A stretch of 64,000 nucleotides of DNA from UBA10365 sp041441915. GTDB taxonomy: Bacteria > Pseudomonadota > Alphaproteobacteria > Rhodobacterales > Rhodobacteraceae. The position numbers and the translations under genes are program-made. The DNA lies in assembly GCA_041441915.1 (NCBI GenBank), contig JASDRS010000011.1:1-64000 (forward strand). Reading direction: 5' to 3'. Under the pieces are notes generated by a model. It ran no database searches, was not told the DNA's origin, and saw only the letters and a program-made list of their open reading frames with translations. Of this stretch, positions 1 to 7,763 are shown piece after piece. Within the stretch, counting starts at the first letter, position 1. Every line of letters starts with the position of its first letter.

Positions 1-56
1 CAGCAAGGTGGCCCCCACAATGGGCATGCGGCCGCAAGACAACGAAAGGATAAAAA

Positions 57-206
57 ATGTCAGATATTATACCAATGCTGGGCATGACCCATGAAGCATG
101 GCCGGTGGCCCTCAGCAAAGGCTTGCAGATGTATTCTGCTGAGCAACAATGGCTTGAACAGGTCGCCAATAAGTTGAGGTCTCTGATGTACCAAAGGGGT
201 TTCTAG
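57..206 (+). CDS. Small hypothetical ORF, possibly a gene relic
   Basis: A 49-codon reading frame starts with ATG seven bases after an AAAGGA-like ribosome site (about 45-50) and ends in TAG. The product is rich in Met, Leu and Gln and I recognise no family. Just downstream, in another frame, about 250-355 also reads like coding sequence (an Ala/Met-rich stretch ending in TGA), so the two pieces may be fragments of one decayed gene. The neighbourhood is degraded accessory DNA. It could equally be chance. Confidence 0.25.
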   Translation: MSDIIPMLGMTHEAWPVALSKGLQMYSAEQQWLEQVANKLRSLMYQRGF

Positions 207-487
207 CGACCCGACAGAGGACGCCGGCAGCCCTCAGGAAAGTCCCTTATACAGATGCAGATCTCGTCCTTGCCGTCGCGAAAATGGCCGCCATGATGCC
301 GTCTGCAGCACGCGGGACAATTGCTGTGAGGGGTCATCTACTCGCTTCAATCGGGCGTAAATACTGACGAGAATCTAATTTGCTTTGGATCGCCATCAAA
401 GCGCTTGTTAAGACACAAAATGTAAGTTGATTTCTTCAGTTATCCCACCGCCGCTCATACAGGCGGTGATGGGCTTCTTCATTCGCT

Positions 488-640
488 CTAGCCGCCCTTA
501 GAGGGCTCATCCTCAGCCATATTGTCTTCGTCAGTGCCGTTTGTAGCAGGTGTCTCTAGCTCATCTTTTGCTAGCGGGAGCGGGGTACTTTCCAAGCCGC
601 GCAAGGCGGCTAGGAAAGCGTCGTGGGCTTTGTCTTTCAT
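488..640 (-). CDS. Small acidic hypothetical protein, coupled to upstream gene
   Basis: This 50-aa frame begins with ATG at 640, which overlaps the TGA of the upstream gene as ATGA (637-640), a common sign of translational coupling. The N-terminal half could form an amphipathic helix (MKDKAHDAFLAALRGLE). The C-terminal half is acidic and low-complexity, rich in Glu, Asp, Thr and Asn. I do not recognise the family. The gene pair sits alone between degraded regions. The overlap and codon-like composition make it more credible than a random ORF, but no function can be given. Confidence 0.45.
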   Translation of the reverse strand: MKDKAHDAFLAALRGLESTPLPLAKDELETPATNGTDEDNMAEDEPSKGG

Positions 641-838
641 CGTTTCACCGCCTTTGTATTTCGGCGTACCCTGATGAAACGCATATTGGTCTTGTTTCTG
701 TCAGGGTTCTCGACCGTTTCGACGATTGTTTTCCCTTTTTCCAGCGCATCTAACTTCCTAAGAAGCTTGTTGGCGGGGCTGGCACCAAAGCCTCGCGTTC
801 TCATCGATGAACGCCGGATATATGAATTTTCAGTCATG
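637..838 (-). CDS. Small basic hypothetical protein
   Basis: A 66-aa frame starts at the ATG at 838, preceded by GGAG (848-845) at good spacing. A TTG 11 codon-bases upstream is also in frame but overlaps that ribosome site, so the ATG is preferred. The protein is very basic (many Arg and Lys, ending in a KAVKR tail) and could bind nucleic acid. Its stop overlaps the next start as ATGA, giving a basic/acidic pair in one transcript. Such a charge-complementary pair can be a binding couple (for example toxin-antitoxin or a packaging pair), but that is only inference; no family signature is visible. Confidence 0.5.
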
Positions 839-1083
839 ATAGTCTCCAATCAGGACGCAACGAAACAGGGCGCAAGAATTGCGCTGTCTCTGCATCAAAA
901 CTGATTGGTTATGGGTGCTGGGTAATGCTGTTTAGGATATATTGCAAGATAAAGTTGGGGTTGGGTATCTTTTTGGAGTGATAATTCTGAACTCCACTGG
1001 GGTGGCAGCCCCTCTAATAGGCGCAGCCTTCTAAAAGGCTATACATGGAGCATTGGTCAAGCGGACATTGGATGGTGTGCAAC

Positions 1084-1105
1084 TTAAAATGAAACCGCAT
1101 TTTAA
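1084..1105. repeat. Perfect 8-bp inverted repeat (hairpin)
   Basis: TTAAAATG (1084-1091) and CATTTTAA (1098-1105) are exact reverse complements around a 6-base loop AAACCG. No T-run follows, so it is not a typical intrinsic terminator. Confidence 0.5.
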
Positions 1106-1170
1106 ATAGTAGGATGTGGTGTAGGCAGCTTCGACCCCGCCACTAAATCCATCAAAAAAATTCACGGTAA

Positions 1171-1200
1171 AAATAATAACAAATAATAACAAATAATAAC
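1171..1200. repeat. Three perfect tandem copies of a 10-bp unit
   Basis: The unit AAATAATAAC is repeated exactly three times with no interruption, just after the tRNA-like fragment and beside the 3' end of the MFS pseudogene. It carries stops in several frames. It looks like replication-slippage sequence or the edge of an old insertion. Confidence 0.8.
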
Positions 1201-1208
1201 CAGAGCTA

Positions 1209-1931
1209 TCACGTTAAAAAAATGACTTGCTTTTTTTTGAGTTCTGCTTGTCCTGAATTTCTTTTTGGAGCCTCATGCAAGCCGTCTAGCAGTCCACCCC
1301 AAGCTTTGGGCTTTGTTTTTTGCTTTTCTTGAATTTCTTTTTCTAAATTTTCAATTTTTTCGTCAGGCTCGTATGACCGAAGGTCCCAAAAAGTAGAAAA
1401 AAGAGCTCTGATGGAAAATATCCAGAACAAAGCCAGCTGCAACATACGCAAATCTCCAACCATAATTGCGCTAAAGGCCATACCGAAGGAATAGGTAGCA
1501 TGATAGGGATTCATTAGTGGTGTACGGCGGCTGTTTTCCATGGCTGGTACCACTGCATTCATCAAAACATCCGCATTTCCGATACCTGCACCTAATGGCA
1601 TCATCGCCAGGGCGAAAAAGACTAAGTTTTGGTAAGCCCACTGTGGCACAGGCCAAAGCCATAGCCATAGCCATAGCTAACACCAAAATAGACAAGGCCA
1701 GGCGCCCCAAAATCTGACCTGAGATTGGGGCAAGTGCCATATCCAAGACCTCCGCTAAAAGCGTGCCCGTCATTAAAAGCCCTAAGGTGCCTTCATGCAT
1801 ACTTAGCGCGGATGTTACTTCTGAAAGACAGGTGGCAAAGCCACCCCAAACGACGCCAATTGCAAAAAAGACGGCAACTGCTCGGGGCGGGCAATGTCGA
1901 ATAGGGCTAAAATTAGGCTTTTGAGCATCAT
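1209..1931 (-). pseudogene. Decayed and truncated MFS transporter
   Basis: The ATG at 1931 still has an AGGAG ribosome site, but the reading frame shifts near 1885 and again near 1650. Stitching frames gives an MFS N-terminal half: a first helix with VVWGGFATCLSEV, then LGLLMTGTLLAEV, then an LGAGIGNADVLMNAV / PLMNPYHATYSFGMAFSA block typical of MFS helices 4-5. The second half of a normal 380-400 aa transporter is missing and is replaced by a charged tail rich in Lys and Glu. A (GCCATA)x3 microsatellite at 1658-1675 lies close to the second frameshift. It is clearly non-functional as a transporter. Confidence 0.75.
1658..1675. repeat. (GCCATA)x3 hexamer microsatellite
   Basis: Three tandem GCCATA units lie inside the MFS pseudogene and read as alternating Ala-Met on the minus strand, beside the point where the frame is lost. 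Slippage here is a plausible cause of, or contributor to, inactivation. Confidence 0.7.
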
Positions 1932-2107
1932 GCGTGGCTCCTAAGGGGCTTTGCTATGCCCTGGTTCGGACAATTGGTTGCTTGGGCGCGACATTCAAAG
2001 CGCTATTTGACACTTTGCGCTTTTCATTTCTGCGGAATCGGGCTATTTCCCGCGAGGTCGCGTCGCACACCCTTGGAGGGCGGCGGACTTAACAATGGAG
2101 AACCTCT

Positions 2108-2746
2108 ATGGCTAATGAAATTCCTGATTTTCAAGCTGAGGTACGGATGGGGACAGGCAAGGGGGCCGCTCGTCAAGCTCGTCGTGAGGGCTACGTACCT
2201 GGTATCGTTTATGGCGGAGGCGTAGATCCGCTGTCGATCAGCATACCCTATCACGCACTTATAAAACGCTTAAAAGCGGGCCGTTTTTTATCGACCTTGT
2301 TCAACCTAAAAGTTGAAGGTCAAGAAGATGTCCGCGTGATCTGCCGTGGCGTTCAACGTGACGTCGTGCGCGATGTTCCAACCCATGTGGATTTTATGCG
2401 TTTGCGCCGTACAAGCAGTGTGAACCTGTTTATTCACGTGAACTTTGAAAACCATGCCGCGTCACCGGGTTTAAAACGTGGTGGTACTTTGGTTGTGGTG
2501 CGTCCAGAAGTTGAACTTAAAGTGACTGCGGGAGATATTCCTAAACAAGTTACGGTTGACCTGACCGGCCGCAATATCGGTGATGTGATACACATCAGCG
2601 ATATTCCATTGCCCGAAGGAGCGAAACCAACGATTGCGCGTAATTTTGTAGTGGCCAATGTTACAGCGCCTTCGGGTCTGCGTTCTACTGACAATGATGG
2701 CACTGAAAGCACTGAAAGTACTGAAAGTACTGAAAGCGAAGCATAA
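2108..2746 (+). CDS. rplY: 50S ribosomal protein L25 (Ctc form)
   Basis: The 212-aa product is the long TL5/CTC form of L25, which binds 5S rRNA in the large subunit. The N-terminal domain (about 1-95) holds the conserved GKGAARQARREGYVPGIVYGG stretch split over residues 17-37, and a C-terminal beta domain (about 100-190) follows. GGAG at 2097-2100 sits before the ATG. The tail ends in an unusual low-complexity TEST-ESTEST repeat (about 198-210) encoded by tandem ACTGAAAG-like units. As in many alphaproteobacteria it lies directly upstream of pth on the same strand, so co-transcription is likely. Confidence 0.96.
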   Translation: MANEIPDFQAEVRMGTGKGAARQARREGYVPGIVYGGGVDPLSISIPYHALIKRLKAGRFLSTLFNLKVEGQEDVRVICRGVQRDVVRDVPTHVDFMRLRRTSSVNLFIHVNFENHAASPGLKRGGTLVVVRPEVELKVTAGDIPKQVTVDLTGRNIGDVIHISDIPLPEGAKPTIARNFVVANVTAPSGLRSTDNDGTESTESTESTESEA

Positions 2747-2874
2747 TAGGCACTAAGCCAATCTGTTAATTAAAATGGGCTGTCCATTGGGCGGTCCGTT
2801 TTATTTAAAAAGCACCGCTTGACCCAAGAGTTTTGGTGCGTAACAGTGTTTCTACGATAATAAGGGATCATGTG

Positions 2875-3594
2875 ATGCGGCTTTTTGTTGGTTTGGGAAA
2901 CCCCGGATCAAAATATGCCCATAACCGGCATAATATCGGTTTTATGGCTCTAGAGCGTATCGCACGAAATCATGGTTTTGGACCTTGGAGCAAAGCCTTT
3001 AAGAGCCAAATTTCTGAGGGTCGATTTGGGTCGAAAAAGATCATTTTACTTAAGCCTGAGACCTTTATGAACCTGTCAGGTGAAGCCGTGCAATCAGCCA
3101 TGAAATTTCACAAAATTACACCAGACATGGTCACAGTGTTTCACGATGAATTGGATTTGGCTCCTGCCAAGTGCCGCGTCAAGCAAGGTGGGGGACATGC
3201 AGGTCATAATGGCCTGCGTTCTATCCACGCCCATATCGGCGCTGACTATGGGCGTGTACGCCTCGGCATTGGCCACCCTGGGCATAAGGATGCGGTAGCT
3301 CATTATGTATTGCATGATTTTTTCAAATCTGACGCTGATTGGCTAGAAGCTATTTTGTGCGGTATCTCTGACGGGGCTGAAGCCTTGGCAGGCGGCGATG
3401 ATGCCAAATTCATGACCCAAGTTGCACGTCATACGCACCCGCCGCGCTCTGGAACTGGGGTGCAAAATGATCTGCAAAGCCTGGTCCACACACCCAGAAC
3501 AAAAACCCCTATTACGGCTGTCGATGATTTGGCCGACGTAGAGCCAAAAATGTTGAGCCCCTTGCAGCAGCTAATGCAAAAATTTCGGCCCTGA
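2875..3594 (+). CDS. pth: Peptidyl-tRNA hydrolase
   Basis: This enzyme hydrolyses peptidyl-tRNA released from stalled ribosomes, recycling tRNA in the cytoplasm. I start it at the ATG at 2875, preceded by AAGGGA (2862-2867), which gives the standard MRLFVGLGNPG beginning; an upstream in-frame GTG would add an unsupported leader. Family active-site residues are visible: Asn9, His19, Asn66, Asp91 and Asn112. The catalytic domain ends near residue 190. About 45 extra residues follow, ending in SPLQQLMQKFRP, a tail seen in some alphaproteobacterial versions but longer than the E. coli enzyme. It follows rplY. Confidence 0.95.
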   Translation: MRLFVGLGNPGSKYAHNRHNIGFMALERIARNHGFGPWSKAFKSQISEGRFGSKKIILLKPETFMNLSGEAVQSAMKFHKITPDMVTVFHDELDLAPAKCRVKQGGGHAGHNGLRSIHAHIGADYGRVRLGIGHPGHKDAVAHYVLHDFFKSDADWLEAILCGISDGAEALAGGDDAKFMTQVARHTHPPRSGTGVQNDLQSLVHTPRTKTPITAVDDLADVEPKMLSPLQQLMQKFRP

Positions 3595-3604
3595 AAGGAT
3601 TGTT

Positions 3605-3997
3605 ATGTCACAAGAAAATAGACTGCCTTCGGTAAATGTTTTGGGCGCAGCCTTGCAGCCTTGCTCGCTTGATCCGGTCACTGGATTTTACCGAAATGGG
3701 TGTTGTGACAGTGGGCCTGCCGATCGAGGCCAACATACGGTTTGCGTTGTTATGACGGAAGAGTTTTTGGCCATGTCGAAATACTTGGGCAATGATCTTT
3801 CAACCCCGCGCCCCGAATTTGGCTTTGTGGGGTTAAAGGTGGGCGATCAGTGGTGCCTTTGCGCTACCCGGTTTTTGCAAGCCCACCAGGAAGGTGCGGC
3901 GCCAAATGTAAGGCTAAGCTCTACCCATAAGGCCAGCCTAACTGTGGTGCCTTTGGATATATTGTACCAATATGCGCTGGACAGCGACGCGCATTAG
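3605..3997 (+). CDS. DUF2237 family protein
   Basis: The 130-aa product matches the DUF2237 family along its whole length: VNVLG near the start, then DPVTGFYRNGCCDSGP, then DLSTPRPEFGFVGLK and a WCLC motif. Several conserved Cys (the CC pair near residue 33 and WCLC near 84) and His residues suggest metal or redox chemistry, but the function is unknown. It starts 10 bases after pth, with AAGGA at the pth stop serving as ribosome site, so it belongs to the rplY-pth transcript. Confidence 0.85.
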   Translation: MSQENRLPSVNVLGAALQPCSLDPVTGFYRNGCCDSGPADRGQHTVCVVMTEEFLAMSKYLGNDLSTPRPEFGFVGLKVGDQWCLCATRFLQAHQEGAAPNVRLSSTHKASLTVVPLDILYQYALDSDAH

Positions 3998-4015
3998 TGC
4001 GTTGACCAGAATGGT

Positions 4016-5248
4016 CTAAATTGCCATATCAAAACCAAGATGCTTGGCCACAGTGAAAATATCTTTATCCCCCCGCCCACACATATTCATTACCATGATA
4101 TGGTCTGTGGGCAAGGCGGGGGCAATTTTCATCACATGGGCCAAGGCATGGCTGGGCTCTAGGGCCGGAATGATTCCTTCAAGCGTGCAGGAAAGTTGAA
4201 AGGCTTCCAGTGCTTCAACATCGGTGATCGACACATATTTTGCCCGCCCAATATCATGCAGCCAGGAATGTTCGGGGCCAATGCCCGGATAATCAAGCCC
4301 GGCCGAGATCGAGAAGCCCTCTAAAATCTGCCCATCATCGTCTTGCAGCAAATAGGTACGGTTGCCATGCAAAACGCCTGGCCGCCCGCCTGTTAATGAA
4401 GCGCAGTGCTCCATCTTCTCATTAACGCCTTTGCCGCCGGCCTCAACCCCGATGATATTCACTGACAGATCGTCCAAAAATGGATGAAAAAGCCCCATGG
4501 CATTTGATCCGCCACCAATCGCCGCAATTAATGTGTCGGGTAGGCGGCCTTTGCCCTCTTGCTCCGCCAATTGCCAGCGGACTTCCTTGCCTATGATGGA
4601 TTGAAAATCACGTACCATCGCTGGATAGGGATGCGGGCCTGCCACAGTTCCGATACAATAGAACGTGTCGCGGACATTGGTCACCCAGTCGCGTAGCGCG
4701 TCATTCATGGCGTCTTTCAGCGTGCCTCGTCCAGATGTCACGGGAATAACTTTGGCCCCCAAAAGGCGCATACGGAACACATTAGGAGCTTGACGTTCAA
4801 CATCATGTGACCCCATATAGACCACACATTTGAGCCCAAATTTTGCACACACGGTCGCAGTGGCCACACCATGTTGGCCTGCACCTGTTTCCGCAATAAT
4901 GCGAGTTTTTCCCATGCGGCGGGCAAGAATGATCTGGCCCAAAACATTGTTAATCTTATGAGCGCCCGTGTGGTTCAGCTCATCGCGCTTTAGATAAATT
5001 TTAGCTCCGCCTAAATATTTAGTCAGACGATCTGCATAATAAAGAGGGCTTGGGCGGCCGACGTAATGTTCCCAAAGGTCTTCCATTTCGGCCCAAAAGC
5101 TGGGATCGGTCTTGGAAAATTCGTAGCGGGCTTCAAGATCAATTATTAGCGGCATGAGAGTTTCTGAAACAAAACGCCCACCAAACATACCAAAGCGCCC
5201 CTGTTCATCTGGGCCGTTCATAAAGCTGTTGATCAGATCATCGGGCAT
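4016..5248 (-). CDS. trpB: Tryptophan synthase beta chain
   Basis: TrpB condenses indole with L-serine to give L-tryptophan using PLP. The 410-aa sequence holds the PLP lysine in GAHKINN (Lys98), the ETGAGQHGVA loop with the catalytic Glu, the GGGSNA phosphate-binding loop (about 246) and the C-terminal CGRGDKD motif. The N terminus is about ten residues longer than in E. coli. Its usual partner trpA is not in the window; upstream lies intergenic DNA and downstream the convergent DUF2237 gene, so trpB appears monocistronic here unless trpF/trpA lie elsewhere. Confidence 0.97.
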   Translation of the reverse strand: MPDDLINSFMNGPDEQGRFGMFGGRFVSETLMPLIIDLEARYEFSKTDPSFWAEMEDLWEHYVGRPSPLYYADRLTKYLGGAKIYLKRDELNHTGAHKINNVLGQIILARRMGKTRIIAETGAGQHGVATATVCAKFGLKCVVYMGSHDVERQAPNVFRMRLLGAKVIPVTSGRGTLKDAMNDALRDWVTNVRDTFYCIGTVAGPHPYPAMVRDFQSIIGKEVRWQLAEQEGKGRLPDTLIAAIGGGSNAMGLFHPFLDDLSVNIIGVEAGGKGVNEKMEHCASLTGGRPGVLHGNRTYLLQDDDGQILEGFSISAGLDYPGIGPEHSWLHDIGRAKYVSITDVEALEAFQLSCTLEGIIPALEPSHALAHVMKIAPALPTDHIMVMNMCGRGDKDIFTVAKHLGFDMAI

Positions 5249-5394
5249 GGATTTTCCACTGACTAAGTGCTGTTACCTATAATCTAACCCATGCCGCATA
5301 CAAAGAAAACTGAGTGAGCGCATTTTAAATCAATTTTCTAGAAAACAGTTCGGGTGCGGATACGCGAGCCTATCATTCAAAGTTGTACCAAAAC

Positions 5395-6147
5395 CTATCG
5401 TTTTGATGCGTAAAAGGCCACTTTGCGTTCTAAGAAAGAGAGAAACTCCGCAATCGTAAATGCCAAAGTGAAAAGCACGATCAATACTGCCCAAAAATGT
5501 GCCATCAGAAAGTTTGATGAATAAAGTTCAAACAATGCACCAAACCCAACGATCGAGACCAACAGCTGCCCAATGATCACGCCCTTAACTGCCCTAATAA
5601 CGCCAATACGCACGCCGCCTAAGATTTCTGGAAGTGCCGCCCAAAAATAAACTTTAAAAAAGGCATCAATTGGAGTGGCCCCGAAGCTTTTGGCCATTTC
5701 TATCAACGATCGGTTAATCTGCATAACGCCCGCTCTCGCATTCAGAATTATAATCCAAACTGCAAAGAGCGACGTAGTAATTATTATAGTTTTTAGGCCA
5801 AAACCAAATAACACCATTAATACTGGAACCAAAGCAGTTAGGGGCGCACTAATGAATATATTGACCCACGGCAGCAAAAGTTCGTCTAGGAGCCTACTTT
5901 TCCCCATTAGAATCCCTACGGGAATTCCAATTAAAATCGACGCACTTACACCAACGCTAAACGCGTGGGCCGTCTGTCCCAATGCACTTTGAAACACTTT
6001 GGTTGGGAGCAATTCGATCAATGTCATTATAACGATTGATAAAGCGGGTACAAAAAACGTAAGTTCCAATTGGCCAATAATTTCCCAGAGCAAAGCCCAA
6101 AGGATCAAGGAAGACATAGCCGGAAGTTTGTATCCAAAAATTTTCAT
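5395..6147 (-). CDS. ABC transporter permease (SsuC/TauC family), second
   Basis: The 250-aa protein has about six membrane helices and the BPD permease signature (EAA-type loop) EMAKSFGATPIDAF with the following LPEILGGVRIG. This family carries nitrate, taurine, sulfonates, pyrimidine precursors and similar small compounds. It is the last gene of the importer operon, seven bases after the ATPase gene. It is about as long as, but clearly different from, the other permease in the operon, so the channel is probably a heterodimer. Substrate is unknown. Confidence 0.88.
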   Translation of the reverse strand: MKIFGYKLPAMSSLILWALLWEIIGQLELTFFVPALSIVIMTLIELLPTKVFQSALGQTAHAFSVGVSASILIGIPVGILMGKSRLLDELLLPWVNIFISAPLTALVPVLMVLFGFGLKTIIITTSLFAVWIIILNARAGVMQINRSLIEMAKSFGATPIDAFFKVYFWAALPEILGGVRIGVIRAVKGVIIGQLLVSIVGFGALFELYSSNFLMAHFWAVLIVLFTLAFTIAEFLSFLERKVAFYASKR

Positions 6148-6154
6148 GACGTCC

Positions 6155-6952
6155 CTATTCTACGTAGCTTCGTAATGATGCCCAAATCTGATCAACAATA
6201 TCCAGATATTCTGGATCACGGCGAATATTATCGACACTTTTGCCACGAAAGCTTGAAGGACGGATAATTTCTGATACCCGACTTGGGCGAGGAAGAAGAA
6301 TTGCTATTTGGTCTGACACATAGACCGCTTCTTCAATCGAATGGGTTACGAAAATAAACGTCTTATTCTCATTCTGGACCAAGGACAGAAGATCCTCCTG
6401 AAATTTGCGCCTAGTTTGTTCGTCGACCGCAGAAAAAGGCTCGTCAAGCAAAAGAACCTGCGCATCGACTGACAAGGCCCGTGCGAGCCCAACTCTTTGG
6501 CGCATTCCGCCCGAGAGCTGATGTGGATAACTTTTCTCAAATCCGGTCAGTCCAACACTGGAAATATATTTTTCTGCAATTGCTTCGCGTTCGGACTTGG
6601 CCACGCCACGCAATTCTAGACCAAAAGATACATTGCGCAACACATTAGCCCAAGGCAAAAGTGCAAAGTCTTGAAACACAAAGGCGCGGTCGGGTCCGGG
6701 ACCAATGATATCTTTGCCACCCACTTGCACCGTTCCCGAGCTGGCATCGAGGAGGCCCGCGATGATTTTTAATAGTGTTGTCTTGCCACAACCAGATGGC
6801 CCTAGGAGGGAGGTTAATTCACCTTTCGGGAAGTCCAAGGACAGATCCTTAAGCGCTTCGACCTCATCGTAGTTTTTCGAAATATTTCGAACGGACACTG
6901 CAACATCGACATGAGGGGCGCTTGGTTTTGTGCTAGTCTGAGATGTAGCCAC
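6155..6952 (-). CDS. ABC transporter ATP-binding protein (SsuB/TauB family)
   Basis: This is the ATPase of the importer. Walker A GPSGCGKTT is at 51-59, the Q-loop at VFQDFALLPW (about 92-101), the signature LSGGMRQRV at 146-154 and Walker B LLLDEP at 167-172, followed by the D-loop and switch His in VTHSIEEA. The start is GTG at 6952 with AAGGA just upstream; it overlaps the end of the first permease gene by 20 bases, indicating coupled translation. The 265-aa length is normal for the family. Confidence 0.93.
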   Translation of the reverse strand: MATSQTSTKPSAPHVDVAVSVRNISKNYDEVEALKDLSLDFPKGELTSLLGPSGCGKTTLLKIIAGLLDASSGTVQVGGKDIIGPGPDRAFVFQDFALLPWANVLRNVSFGLELRGVAKSEREAIAEKYISSVGLTGFEKSYPHQLSGGMRQRVGLARALSVDAQVLLLDEPFSAVDEQTRRKFQEDLLSLVQNENKTFIFVTHSIEEAVYVSDQIAILLPRPSRVSEIIRPSSFRGKSVDNIRRDPEYLDIVDQIWASLRSYVE

Positions 6953-7694
6953 GGTTATTTCCTTCGAATAGATAATTTTCTAATTTTTCCAACAGGTTCA
7001 AAAACATAACTGCCAGTACAATGATCGAGAAAATCGCTGCATACATTGTGGGGTAATCAGCAATCGAGCGGCTAAAAGTGATGATGTCTCCCACGCCAGT
7101 TGGTGTGATTTTTAGCTCAGAAAGAATCGCGCCGATAAAGCCAGCTGATACCCCAAGACGAAGCCCCGAAAAAATAATGGGTGAGGCGGCTGGAATGATG
7201 ACTTTGGCTAAGATATCGTGATCTTTGGCCATAAATGATTGTGCCATCTCTTTTAAAGATGCTGGCGTGTTGCGCACTGCACTTGCGGTGTTGAGTACGA
7301 TCACCGGCATTGCCATAATGCATACAACAAAGACCTTTGATGTTAGGCCAATGCCATAAACCATCACCAAAAGCGGGATAAGCGCCGCCAAAGGCGCGGC
7401 TTGCATCACAATGAATATGGGTGAAAATAACCACTCAAATTTTGCGCTTAGCCCTACCCAAAGCCCCATGCCAATGCCCAAAAACGAAGATATAATGACA
7501 CCAATAATTAATGGCTTGAGAGTTTCTGCGTAGGCATGGAAAATAGAGCCGTCAAGAAAGATGGCGGCCAAAGCAGACATGGTTTCTAAAAAGGTCGGAA
7601 AGGCATAACTAATTGGGATACGTCCTGCGATTTCCCATGCTCCAAAAACAAGGGTCGCAGAAAATAATTTAAGTATTAGTGGCCTATTTTTCAT
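6933..7694 (-). CDS. ABC transporter permease (SsuC/TauC family), first
   Basis: The 253-aa integral membrane protein has about six helices and the permease loop EMAQSFMAKDHDILAKV followed by IFSGLRLGVSAGF. The pattern PLAALIPLLVMVYGIG in the middle is typical of this family. It lies downstream of the substrate-binding gene, separated by a hairpin that may reduce its expression relative to the binding protein, and overlaps the ATPase gene. Confidence 0.9.
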   Translation of the reverse strand: MKNRPLILKLFSATLVFGAWEIAGRIPISYAFPTFLETMSALAAIFLDGSIFHAYAETLKPLIIGVIISSFLGIGMGLWVGLSAKFEWLFSPIFIVMQAAPLAALIPLLVMVYGIGLTSKVFVVCIMAMPVIVLNTASAVRNTPASLKEMAQSFMAKDHDILAKVIIPAASPIIFSGLRLGVSAGFIGAILSELKITPTGVGDIITFSRSIADYPTMYAAIFSIIVLAVMFLNLLEKLENYLFEGNNRGYISD

Positions 7695-7719
7695 TTATTT
7701 CTGCCCAATTCAAACAAGA

Positions 7720-7747
7720 GCCACCAGCCCCTAACGGGACTGGTGGC
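7720..7747 (-). terminator. Intercistronic hairpin between binding protein and permease
   Basis: GCCACCAG (7720-7727) pairs exactly with CTGGTGGC (7740-7747), and three more GC pairs follow after one mismatch around a TAAC loop. On the minus strand it lies just after the binding-protein stop and is followed by CTCTTGTTT. Hairpins in this position commonly attenuate or protect mRNA so that the periplasmic protein is made in excess over the membrane parts. Confidence 0.65.
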
Positions 7748-7763
7748 TTGATTTTCTGATAGT

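Larger units (their letters stand above)
841..1208. other. Non-coding stretch with hairpins and a tRNA-like fragment
   Basis: No convincing gene is present. There is a perfect hairpin AGCCTT-CTAA-AAGGCT at 1025-1040 and a second one at 1084-1105. Around 1045-1150 lie a D-arm-like string (TGGTCAAGCGG) and a T-arm-like string (GCAGCTTCGACCCCGCC), followed by ATCCATCA. These resemble pieces of a tRNA or tmRNA acceptor domain but do not fold into a clean cloverleaf. They may be a decayed tRNA/tmRNA or an old attachment site. Confidence 0.3.

Noticed and set aside
1209..1649. 146-aa open frame as an intact membrane protein
   Set aside because: Its N-terminal part is the middle of an MFS transporter whose start lies in another frame; the frame is a fragment of a pseudogene.
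2833..2874. Upstream GTG start for pth adding 14 residues
   Set aside because: The ATG at 2875 has the ribosome site and gives the conserved start of the family; the extension has neither.
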